Notes: generated by a model not told the origin, from the letters alone. 7,529 bases of DNA from Desulfobacterales bacterium (GCA_022361135.1 JAKSBM010000354.1:1-7529); one strand, 5' to 3'; positions 1 through 5,264 are shown, counted from the stretch's first letter. Numbers and translations: made by a program.

Positions 1-336
1 ATCGGGGCTGCCCTGGTCTGCGGATTGATCTTTCTCATCAATAAATATTTTGAATGGGGACATAAGATCGAAGTGGGGATTTACCCCAATTCCCCCACCC
101 TGGTGGATGGGCCGGCCGGATTAAACATGTTCTTCGGCCTCTATTATATTATCACCGGGCTCCACGGCCTGCACATTGTCATCGGCATGACCCTTTTGGC
201 CGTGGCCATGGGCTTTACGGCCAAGGGGCGGGTGACCTCCACCCGGTTTGCCCTCCTGGAAAATGCCGGCCTTTACTGGCACCTGGTGGATTTGATCTGG
301 ATTTTTATTTTTCCACTTTTTTATCTGGTGATTTAA
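1..336 (+). CDS. coxC: Cytochrome c oxidase subunit III, C-terminal part (5' truncated by window)
   Basis: This is the last 111 residues of the haem-copper oxidase subunit III, an integral membrane subunit that packs against subunit I. The frame is open from base 1 and ends at TAA 334-336, so the true start lies upstream of the window. Family signatures are visible: the helix with ITGLHGLHIVIG, whose histidines are typical of COX3, and the C-terminal helix containing YWHLVDLIWIFIFPLFYL, close to the usual WYWHFVD...W(I/L)F...Y ending. Two further hydrophobic stretches precede and separate these. Subunit IV follows after 9 bp with its own ribosome binding site, so the gene belongs to the oxidase operon. 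Subunit I (coxA) would be expected upstream but is not in view. A quinol-oxidase CyoC is an alternative, but the CuA subunit II downstream favours a cytochrome c oxidase. Confidence 0.93.
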   Translation: MGAALVCGLIFLINKYFEWGHKIEVGIYPNSPTLVDGPAGLNMFFGLYYIITGLHGLHIVIGMTLLAVAMGFTAKGRVTSTRFALLENAGLYWHLVDLIWIFIFPLFYLVI

Positions 337-345
337 GGAGTGACC

Positions 346-621
346 ATGTCAGCCCATATTTTTTCATATCGGACCCTGCTTAAGGTGTTGGGCCTTCTTC
401 TGGTCCTTACCCTGGTGACCGTGGGGGCCTCCTACGTGGATCTGGGCTGGGCCAATGTCTGGGTGGCCCTGCTCATTGCCTCCTGCAAGGCATCCCTGGT
501 TTTAATTATTTTCATGCACATGAAATACGAAGGGCGGCTGCTGGCAATCTCCTTTCTCTCCACCATACTTTTCCTGGCCATCATGATCGGTTTTACCTTC
601 TGGGACATTTCATTCAGGTGA
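346..621 (+). CDS. coxD: Cytochrome c oxidase subunit IV, small three-helix bacterial type
   Basis: This is a 91-residue membrane protein with three predicted helices (about residues 11-28, 36-57 and 66-86). It matches the bacterial caa3-type oxidase subunit IV family (COX4_pro, CtaF/CoxD). The diagnostic segment is in helix 2: A-S-C-K-A-S-L-V-L-I-I-F-M-H-M-K-Y-E (residues 45-62), equivalent to the family's KAxLVxxFFMHLKxE motif. Such subunits are thought to stabilise the oxidase and have no cofactor ligands. I chose the ATG at 346 over the in-frame GTG at 340, because AAGGAG (335-340) then sits 5 nt upstream of the start; the GTG itself overlaps that ribosome binding site. The gene lies between subunit III (9 bp gap) and subunit II (8 bp gap). 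Confidence 0.92.
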   Translation: MSAHIFSYRTLLKVLGLLLVLTLVTVGASYVDLGWANVWVALLIASCKASLVLIIFMHMKYEGRLLAISFLSTILFLAIMIGFTFWDISFR

Positions 622-629
622 GGTGACGG

Positions 630-1241
630 ATGAACGATATCGTAAATCCCGTGGAACTGGTTGATCGTTCCTTTTATTTTATCATCGGCTTTTCCTTTAT
701 TTTCCTCTTTGCCATCACAGCGGTGATGATTTACTTCGTCATCCGCTACCGGCGGAGCAAGCACCCCAAGGCCGTGGATATCCGGGGGAATTGGAAATTG
801 GAAGTGGCCTGGACCCTGATACCCACCTTCATTGCCCTGGCCATGTTTGCCTCGGGGTGGCAGGCATATACCGGCCTTCGTAACGTGCCCGAAGGCGCCA
901 TGGAGATCGAAGTCATTGCCCAGTCCTTTTCATGGATCATGGTTTATTCCAACGATAAAGAGGTGGAGAATGAGATTGTGGTGCCGGTGAATACCCCGGT
1001 GAAACTCAATATTTCCTCGGCCGACGTGATCCACAGCCTCTTCATCCCCGCCTTCCGGGTCAAGGTGGATGCCGTGGCCGGCATCTCCACCTATGCCTGG
1101 TTCCTGCCCGAGGATGAGGGGGAGTACTTTTTTCAATGTACGGAATTCTGCGGCACCGGCCATGCCGATATGACCGGCGTGGTCCGGGTCTTGTCCCAGG
1201 AGGACTTTGACAGCTGGCTTGCCGAAGAAGATGAATGGTAG
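630..1241 (+). CDS. coxB: Cytochrome c oxidase subunit II with CuA centre
   Basis: Subunit II (203 residues) accepts electrons from cytochrome c at its binuclear CuA centre and passes them to subunit I. Two N-terminal transmembrane helices (about residues 15-38 and 57-80) anchor a periplasmic cupredoxin domain (about 90-190). The full CuA ligand set is present: H135 in the S-A-D-V-I-H-S segment, then C170, E172, C174, H178 and M181 in CTEFCGTGHADM. The aromatic electron-entry region is represented by QSFSW (W102). There is no CXXCH motif, so the fused cytochrome c domain of true caa3 subunit II is absent and a separate cytochrome c is implied. No lipobox is visible. GAGGTGA (620-626) lies just upstream of the ATG. 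Its place after coxC and coxD, rather than before coxA, differs from the common proteobacterial order. Confidence 0.95.
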   Translation: MNDIVNPVELVDRSFYFIIGFSFIFLFAITAVMIYFVIRYRRSKHPKAVDIRGNWKLEVAWTLIPTFIALAMFASGWQAYTGLRNVPEGAMEIEVIAQSFSWIMVYSNDKEVENEIVVPVNTPVKLNISSADVIHSLFIPAFRVKVDAVAGISTYAWFLPEDEGEYFFQCTEFCGTGHADMTGVVRVLSQEDFDSWLAEEDEW

Positions 1242-1247
1242 GAATCC

Positions 1248-2099
1248 ATGATCGACTTGCTTAAACCCTTCCTCAGTCTTTTCATTGCCCTTTCCGCAGT
1301 CCTGGGACACGGGGTGGCCAACGGAGAATTGGACAGCCGGTCCCTGGGGCTGGGGGCATTGGTCTGGTTCCTGGCCATGGGCGCCGGACTCCTGAACAAT
1401 TACCAGGACCGATACTACGACCGTCATTTTGACCGGACCCGGAACCGTCCCCTGGCCCGGGCCGAAATATCCCCCAGCTGGGTTGCCGCCATGGCCCTGG
1501 GAATCATTTGCCTGGCCCTGGGACTACTCTTTGCTTTCTTTGGCCCCACCGGTCCCTGGATTCCCGGCCTTCTGGGAATTATCTGTTACAACGGCCTCTA
1601 TACCCCCATGAAAAAGAAGGGGCTGGGGGCCCTGATTCCAGGTGTGATTTGCGGCATGCTTCCCCCGGCAATGGGCTGGGCCGCCGCCGGATATTCCCTT
1701 CCTTACTCCGGCCCGATTCTGGTCATGTGGGTCATGGGGCTTTGGCAGGTGGCCCATTTTCTCATCCTCCAGGCCCGTTGCCCGGTGAAAGATGCCCTCA
1801 GGGCCTATCCGGTCCTGGTCCGCACCTTCCCCGGTTCAGCCCTTTTCCACCAGATCTTTCTTTGGACCAGCCTCTACAGCCTTTCCCTGTTTCTCTTTCT
1901 TCTCCACCAGGGGGGACTGGGATGGGGGGCCGGCCTGGCCGTGGCCTTGAATGGTCTTTGTCTGCCACTGGCCGTGGGGGGGCTGTTGTGGCGGGGGCGA
2001 TTGTTTCGCATCCCGGCCTCCACCCTTTGCCATGGGCTGCTCATCGTTTCCATCTTTATCTTCATGGCCGCCGGCCTCTGGGACGGCATTTCGGCCTAA
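1248..2099 (+). CDS. cyoE: CyoE/CtaB-like protohaem IX farnesyltransferase (UbiA superfamily), divergent
   Basis: This is probably haem O synthase, which transfers the farnesyl group of farnesyl diphosphate to haem b in the membrane for use by the oxidase encoded upstream. The 283-residue protein is strongly hydrophobic with about 8-9 helices. The first Asp motif is clear: N51-x2-D54-x3-D58, followed by R63-T64-x2-R67-P68, as in CyoE NNYIDRDID...RTKNR. A second region, YTPMKKK followed by ...CGMLPPAMGWAAAG, matches the CyoE YS/T-x-(L/M)KR...G-x-x-PPxIGY/W block, and LWQVAHF matches LWQMPHS/F. The later CyoE block ending in PVLPVV is changed here (AYPVLVRTF), so the protein is a divergent member. 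Another UbiA-type prenyltransferase is possible, but position directly after coxB (6 bp gap) supports haem O synthesis. AGGAA near 1241-1245 serves as the ribosome binding site. Confidence 0.78.
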   Translation: MIDLLKPFLSLFIALSAVLGHGVANGELDSRSLGLGALVWFLAMGAGLLNNYQDRYYDRHFDRTRNRPLARAEISPSWVAAMALGIICLALGLLFAFFGPTGPWIPGLLGIICYNGLYTPMKKKGLGALIPGVICGMLPPAMGWAAAGYSLPYSGPILVMWVMGLWQVAHFLILQARCPVKDALRAYPVLVRTFPGSALFHQIFLWTSLYSLSLFLFLLHQGGLGWGAGLAVALNGLCLPLAVGGLLWRGRLFRIPASTLCHGLLIVSIFIFMAAGLWDGISA

Positions 2100-2104
2100 A
2101 CCTA

Positions 2105-2692
2105 TCAGGACCCTTCGCCTTCGGGCGGGTTCAGCTTTAAATCCCTTCCCGGTCCGTTAATCCAGAATTTTTTAATGAAGGTATCCCGTCCCGATCCCAG
2201 CCGATAGAATTTATAGGGGACGGCATGGGTTTTATGGTAGTTCTGGTGATGGGATTCCGCCGGGTAAAAGGATTGGGCCGGCAGGATTTGGGTGGCCACA
2301 GCATTCTGGAACAGGCCCGATGCATTCAATTGCCGGATGAATTCCTTTGCCGTGTTTTTTTGATCCTCGGAATGGTAGAAAATGGCAGACGCGTATTGGG
2401 ACCCCCGGTCCACAAAGCTCCCCCCTTCGTCTCCGGGGTCGATGTGCCGGAAAAAGCGTTCCAGCAATTTCCAATAGGTAATGCGTTGGGGATCAAATTC
2501 GATTTTCAAGGCTTCCACATGGCCGGTGCGGCCGGTGCAGACGTATTCGTAGCTTGGATCTTCCACATGGCCTCCGGTGTAACCGGATTCCAGGGAGAGG
2601 ATGCCCTCCACCCCGTCAAATTCTGCCATGGTGCACCAGAAGCATCCCCCGGCAAAGCAAGCCCATTCCCGTTTCCCTTGGTTCTTTTCCAT
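2105..2692 (-). CDS. msrA: Peptide methionine-S-sulfoxide reductase MsrA
   Basis: MsrA (195 residues) reduces the S epimer of methionine sulfoxide, free or in proteins, repairing oxidative damage in the cytosol with thioredoxin as usual reductant. The catalytic block is GGCFWC, with nucleophile C17 and a second cysteine C20. The conserved SGYTGG (36-41), P-S-Y-E (46-49), V-C-T-G-R-T-G-H (51-58), D-R-G-S-Q-Y (95-100) and a C-terminal YPAE...HQNY block cover the whole family. The residue after CFWCT is M22 where E. coli-type enzymes have Glu; Bacillus-type MsrA (CFWCMV) also lacks it. No cysteine occurs after C52, so distal resolving cysteines are absent. ATG at 2692 is preceded by AAGGGGGG (2706-2699). 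The gene follows the kinase by 36 nt and is probably co-transcribed. It is convergent with cyoE across 5 bp. Confidence 0.96.
   Translation of the reverse strand: MEKNQGKREWACFAGGCFWCTMAEFDGVEGILSLESGYTGGHVEDPSYEYVCTGRTGHVEALKIEFDPQRITYWKLLERFFRHIDPGDEGGSFVDRGSQYASAIFYHSEDQKNTAKEFIRQLNASGLFQNAVATQILPAQSFYPAESHHQNYHKTHAVPYKFYRLGSGRDTFIKKFWINGPGRDLKLNPPEGEGS
2114..2129 (+). other. UUCG-type hairpin at the cyoE/msrA convergence
   Basis: CGCC (2116-2119), a TTCG loop (2120-2123) and GGCG (2124-2127) form a compact stem with an exceptionally stable tetraloop class, extended by two G-U pairs in RNA. It begins 15 nt after the cyoE stop and lies inside the last codons of msrA on the other strand. 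No T-run follows in either direction, so it is not a canonical Rho-independent terminator. It could mark or protect the 3' end of the oxidase transcript. Confidence 0.35.
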
Positions 2693-2698
2693 GGTTAT

Positions 2699-2726
2699 CC
2701 CCCCTTCGGCGGATGACTGGAAGGGG
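2699..2726 (-). promoter_or_regulatory. Intercistronic hairpin covering the msrA ribosome binding site
   Basis: Read on the minus strand, CCCCTTC (2726-2720) and GAAGGGG (2707-2701) are perfect 7-bp complementary arms around a 12-nt loop. The hairpin begins 2 nt after the kinase stop codon (2731-2729). Its 3' arm is the purine-rich ribosome binding site for msrA, whose ATG is at 2692. Folding would hide that site, while a ribosome finishing the kinase would open it. This suggests translational coupling. There is no T-run, so it is not a terminator. The arms are read directly from sequence; the function is inferred. Confidence 0.5.
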
Positions 2727-2728
2727 CA

Positions 2729-3778
2729 TCACGCCGTTTTCTGGATCTGTTTTTCCGCTGTAATGAGTGCTGTAACACCTTTATGTAGAGTATGGACGAT
2801 CTTTCCTTCGTCAATACCCAGTCGGTGTTTATTGGAAATATCAAATACGGATCCGTGTACTGCGGTTTTTTCCCCGGCGGTTCCCCGGATCTGGAGGTGG
2901 TGCGCCCCTGCAATGGCATGGAGCTGTTCGGGTTGGCTTTCCAGGCCGGGCAAACAGATGTGGACTCCGGCCCGCATGGCCGTGCCAATGTTGGTGGGGC
3001 ATGAGGCCAGGTGGCCCAGTTGGGGATGATGGGCAAAGGAAAGTTCCCGGGAAAGGCGTTCCAGCATGCGGCCCAACCGTTGGAATACCGATTGGATATT
3101 GCCCCCCGGTTCAAGGCTGATGACCCTGAGATGGTCTTCTTCATTGACCCAGATCAATGCCCGGTTGTCACGGCTTTTGAAAACGCCCCGGTTCCGGGGA
3201 AATTCCCGGTTGATTCCGGCATCCTCCATGAAACGGTCTCCCTTGGGGAAGGCATTGCCCTTGCGAAACTCCGCCTGGATCTCCCGGGAGTCCCATGGAT
3301 CCATTTCAAAAAATTGTCCCTGGAGTTCCGCGGGAAAGTTTTGAACTGCACGGGTCACCATTTCCTTGACCTCCCGGCGCTGGGCGGCAGAGATATGGGG
3401 GGGGAAGGGAATATCGGCCAGGTTTCTGGCCACGCGGATCCGGGTGGAACGGATGAATTCATTCTCCGGGTCTGGATTTTCAAGCCCAAGGGTGCCAAAG
3501 GCATTGGCGGGTATGGGGGCGGGGTGGGCAATGGGGGCTGTGATTTTGTGATAATCCAGGATGATGGGTTCCATGACTTCCTGGAATAGATCATAGGTCT
3601 CAGCATCCCCGGCATAGATTCCAATGCTGGAATCGCCATGGGCCCTTCCCGAAGCAATGGCACGGTTCAGGGTGAATCCGGTGTGGGTTTCAAGTTCAGA
3701 CAGTCGGGCAAAGCGGTCCGGGGTCACATGGCGTTTGGCAAGGGAGTCGGACCCGGCCGGGAACAGGGAAAGGGGCAC
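2729..3778 (-). CDS. Phosphagen kinase, arginine-kinase type (ATP:guanido phosphotransferase)
   Basis: This 349-residue protein should reversibly transfer phosphate between ATP and a guanidino compound, most likely arginine, buffering ATP in the cytosol. Both family domains are present: the small helical N-domain (about 10-90) with the substrate-loop block S-S-I-G-I-Y-A-G-D (50-58), and the catalytic C-domain (about 105-345). Against Limulus arginine kinase numbering from memory, the phosphate-binding arginines correspond to R113 and R115 (STRIR), R218 (DHLR), R269 and R298. The catalytic residues correspond to E214 (NEEDH), C260 (CPTNIGT) and E303 (RGTAGE). The N-domain separates it from McsB-type protein arginine kinases, which lack it. 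The GTG start at 3778 lies 2 nt after the upstream gene's TGA, so reinitiation is likely; no strong ribosome binding site is visible. An in-frame stop at 3841-3839 limits any extension. Arginine is the likely but unproven substrate. Confidence 0.93.
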   Translation of the reverse strand: MPLSLFPAGSDSLAKRHVTPDRFARLSELETHTGFTLNRAIASGRAHGDSSIGIYAGDAETYDLFQEVMEPIILDYHKITAPIAHPAPIPANAFGTLGLENPDPENEFIRSTRIRVARNLADIPFPPHISAAQRREVKEMVTRAVQNFPAELQGQFFEMDPWDSREIQAEFRKGNAFPKGDRFMEDAGINREFPRNRGVFKSRDNRALIWVNEEDHLRVISLEPGGNIQSVFQRLGRMLERLSRELSFAHHPQLGHLASCPTNIGTAMRAGVHICLPGLESQPEQLHAIAGAHHLQIRGTAGEKTAVHGSVFDISNKHRLGIDEGKIVHTLHKGVTALITAEKQIQKTA

Positions 3779-3780
3779 AA

Positions 3781-3966
3781 TCAGTTTCCGTATTTTCTGG
3801 ATTGGGAGGAGATTCCCCGGGCCAGGCGGGTCTGGATTCTATCCAGGGCAGGGCAGTTGGCGTGGCATTTGGGGAGCTTTTTTCTGGACTCACAATTGAT
3901 GCAGGGGCTTTGGGTTAAATAGCCGATTTCAAAATCAAATCGGTCTCTTTTTATGGCTGCAGTCAT
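3781..3966 (-). CDS. Small four-cysteine protein, putative metal-binding, coupled to the phosphagen kinase
   Basis: I do not recognise a named family. The 61-residue product is basic at its C-terminus and carries C22-x2-C25-x8-C34-x3-C38 with H35 beside the third cysteine. This spacing could bind zinc or an iron-sulfur cluster, or act as a thiol redox centre. There is no signal peptide or membrane segment, so it is probably cytosolic. The reading is supported by context: a good promoter about 30 nt upstream of its ATG, and a TGA stop at 3783-3781 placed only 2 nt before the kinase GTG, a typical reinitiation arrangement. The ribosome binding site is weak (AU-rich leader with AAAG). It could be a regulator or partner of the kinase; that is only inference. 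Confidence 0.72.
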   Translation of the reverse strand: MTAAIKRDRFDFEIGYLTQSPCINCESRKKLPKCHANCPALDRIQTRLARGISSQSRKYGN

Positions 3967-4003
3967 CTTTATTATTTTTTATGGTTAAGGTTAAAATCCG
4001 GTA

Positions 4004-4032
4004 ATCATATCAGATGTTTCCATGTGAGGCAA
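4004..4032 (-). promoter_or_regulatory. Predicted sigma70 promoter for the small protein - kinase - msrA operon
   Basis: On the minus strand, TTGCCT (4032-4027) and TATGAT (4009-4004) are separated by exactly 17 nt. They match the consensus at 4/6 and 5/6 positions. Transcription would begin near 3997, giving an AU-rich leader of about 30 nt before the ATG at 3966. It is the only good promoter-like pair I found between the divergent genes in this direction. Confidence 0.5.
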
Positions 4033-4125
4033 TATGAACCTCAATGGGGTGGAATCTTTCCCTGGTTTGATAAAATGGAGAAAATATCCTTGGCGTTGAC
4101 GGAATTGCCCCTTTTCCTCCACCAT

Positions 4126-4202
4126 TTCCCCGGGGGGAATCGTCGGCGATAAACCCCGGGTAATCCCCCGCCTTATAAATAAGGAAGACTTTGTTTCTTC
4201 CT
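4126..4202. repeat. Cluster of inverted repeats
   Basis: Three dyads lie within 77 bp. TTCCCC (4126-4131) and GGGGAA (4134-4139) flank GG. CCTTAT (4171-4176) and ATAAGG (4179-4184) flank AA. AGGAAGA (4182-4188) and TCTTCCT (4196-4202) flank 7 nt. The first two have loops too short for a good RNA hairpin and behave more like near-palindromic protein-binding sites; the third could form an RNA stem. A run of eight T (4215-4222) follows 12 nt later, too far for a standard terminator. Confidence 0.4.
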
Positions 4203-4266
4203 GTGAAATCAATGTTTTTTTTGGAAAAAGAAGTTTGTGGTTTTGTCTTGTCACAGGAGGCCACCC

Positions 4267-4359
4267 GTGTTAAAAACAGGGTCAACCCATCGAGATATCG
4301 AGTTTAGCCCGGATATTTCGCCAAATGGATTTGTCAGGTCTGAAAGGCTTAGAATGTGA
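4267..4359 (+). CDS. Possible 30-codon small ORF with strong ribosome binding site
   Basis: A consensus AGGAGG (4255-4260) stands 6 nt upstream of GTG (4267), ideal spacing. The frame runs 30 codons to TGA 4357-4359. The peptide is hydrophilic and rich in Arg and Ser, without a membrane segment, cysteine pair or run of one amino acid that would suggest an attenuator leader. No promoter was found upstream on this strand. It could be a small protein, the start of a decayed gene, or chance. Confidence is low because length alone gives no support. Confidence 0.25.
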   Translation: MLKTGSTHRDIEFSPDISPNGFVRSERLRM

Positions 4360-4470
4360 GGCGTCAGCAACTTATATCCCACCATTCTATATCCAGTAGA
4401 TCGGGTAAAGGCAGTTTTTTCCAAGGGGGTGATTTTAAAACCCAATGGAACAAATTGTCACTGAAATTCC

Positions 4471-4484
4471 GGGTTAGAGAACCC
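4471..4484. promoter_or_regulatory. Short inverted repeat upstream of the TetR gene, possible operator
   Basis: GGGTT (4471-4475) and AACCC (4480-4484) flank a 4-nt centre, 40 bp upstream of the TetR-family start. TetR proteins commonly bind dyads close to their own promoters. The arms are short, and no convincing -35/-10 pair surrounds it (TTGTCA at 4455-4460 has no good -10 partner), so this is a weak candidate. Confidence 0.2.
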
Positions 4485-4523
4485 CAGAGTAATTAACGAA
4501 ATATTAGGAAGGTACATAAGTAA

Positions 4524-5141
4524 GTGGCTGAATCAAGATTTGCGGAGTTAAAGGAAAGGGAAAAACAAGCACGAAAACAAATTGTGATTGAATCCGCATT
4601 GGCGCTCTTTGCCAAAAAGCCCTTTTACGAAGTAGGAATGCGGGAAGTAGCCGACGAAGCCGGCATCAGTCCCGCCACCATTTATCGGTATTTCCCCAGC
4701 CAGGAAGAATTGTTCAACGAGGCGTTCCTCCAGGACATTTCTGCGGCCAGCCAGGAATTCGAAAATATGGTGGAAAATGACGAACCCGCCAGCATTGAAG
4801 ATTTCGGCATCAAATTTGTGGAACATCTTTTCGAAAATGAATCCACCTTCCAGATGATGACCTACCTCATGCTTAAGGATAACCTCACCCACCCGGTCAT
4901 GGGCAAATTCGACTCCGTGACCAAGGTTTTTTTCGACCTGTTTTCCACCCTGTTGGTTCGCCATGGCATGGCCGAAGAAGACGCCCGGATTTACTCCCAC
5001 TCTTTCATGGCCTCCATGACAGGTGTTTTGATGACCTTCAGAAATTCTTCTGGCAAGGACAAGGCTGCGGTCCGGGATCACATCATTAAAGTGGTCAAGA
5101 TTACCGCATCCCTGTATTCCAAACAATTGTTGGGAGCCTAA
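4524..5141 (+). CDS. TetR-family transcriptional regulator
   Basis: This 205-residue protein has the TetR N-terminal DNA-binding domain (about residues 16-62). It shows the helix-turn-helix signature V-G-M-R-E-V-A-D-E-A-G-I-S-P-A-T-I-Y-R-Y (37-56), then F-P-S-Q-E-E-L-F. The remaining all-helical part (about 70-205) is the ligand-binding and dimerisation region, too variable to predict a ligand. The GTG at 4524 is used because an in-frame TAA (4521-4523) lies immediately before it. AGGAAGG (4506-4512) is the likely ribosome binding site, at a rather long 11-nt spacing. It is divergent from the kinase operon across 557 bp and precedes the moxR promoter by 28 bp, so either could be a target. No obvious terminator follows it. 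Confidence 0.93.
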   Translation: MAESRFAELKEREKQARKQIVIESALALFAKKPFYEVGMREVADEAGISPATIYRYFPSQEELFNEAFLQDISAASQEFENMVENDEPASIEDFGIKFVEHLFENESTFQMMTYLMLKDNLTHPVMGKFDSVTKVFFDLFSTLLVRHGMAEEDARIYSHSFMASMTGVLMTFRNSSGKDKAAVRDHIIKVVKITASLYSKQLLGA

Positions 5142-5169
5142 TTCGACCTTTTCTTGTATCGCCCCCGCC

Positions 5170-5197
5170 TTGACAGGTTTCCATACAGATCTATATT
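5170..5197 (+). promoter_or_regulatory. Predicted sigma70 promoter of the moxR operon
   Basis: TTGACA (5170-5175) is a perfect -35 hexamer. TATATT (5192-5197) matches the -10 consensus at 5/6 after a 16-nt spacer. Transcription would start near 5204, leaving a leader of about 60 nt before the moxR ATG at 5265. This implies that the MoxR operon is transcribed independently of the TetR gene. Confidence 0.65.
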
Positions 5198-5264
5198 AGA
5201 TAAAATTCAGCATTCAACACGCAGTTGATTCAGTGGTTTTAACGATTTTGTAAGGGATTTGCGC

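Larger units (their letters stand above)
3967..4523. other. 557-bp intergenic region between divergent operons, with dyads
   Basis: No convincing long gene is present. Minus-strand frames open across 3991-4285 and 4251-4445 overlap each other, use GTG or TTG starts, lack ribosome binding sites and resemble no known family. The region is visibly more AT-rich than the flanking genes. It holds the minus-strand promoter at 4004-4032, a cluster of inverted repeats at 4126-4202, a 30-codon ORF with a strong ribosome binding site at 4267-4359, and a short dyad at 4471-4484 ahead of the TetR gene. The stretch 4255-4445 could be a decayed repeat or a small RNA locus, but nothing within the window confirms either. 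Confidence 0.6.

Noticed and set aside
340..345. GTG at 340 as the start of subunit IV
   Set aside because: It overlaps the AAGGAG ribosome binding site, which is correctly spaced for the ATG at 346.
1508..2140. A 210-codon plus-strand frame overlapping cyoE
   Set aside because: It is out of frame with the cyoE-like gene and encodes a Pro/Gly/Ser-rich product with no family resemblance. The UbiA motifs are in the other frame.
3011..3589. A 192-codon plus-strand frame
   Set aside because: It is antisense to the phosphagen kinase catalytic domain, whose motifs are unambiguous. It has no recognisable family.
2729..3778. McsB-type protein arginine kinase
   Set aside because: The protein has the N-terminal helical substrate domain with the GIYAGD block and the free-guanidino kinase layout, which McsB lacks. 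No mcsA or ctsR-like neighbour is present.
4182..4222. Rho-independent terminator formed by the 7-bp stem and the later T-run
   Set aside because: The T-run begins 12 nt after the stem, the stem is AT-rich, and no plus-strand gene ends upstream of it.
3991..4445. Three overlapping minus-strand frames of 64-91 codons in the intergenic region
   Set aside because: They use GTG or TTG starts, have no ribosome binding sites, overlap each other, and two of them cross the predicted promoter region. None has a recognisable motif.
4548..5126. A 192-codon minus-strand frame
   Set aside because: It mirrors the TetR-family gene almost exactly, and the plus-strand product carries a clear helix-turn-helix.
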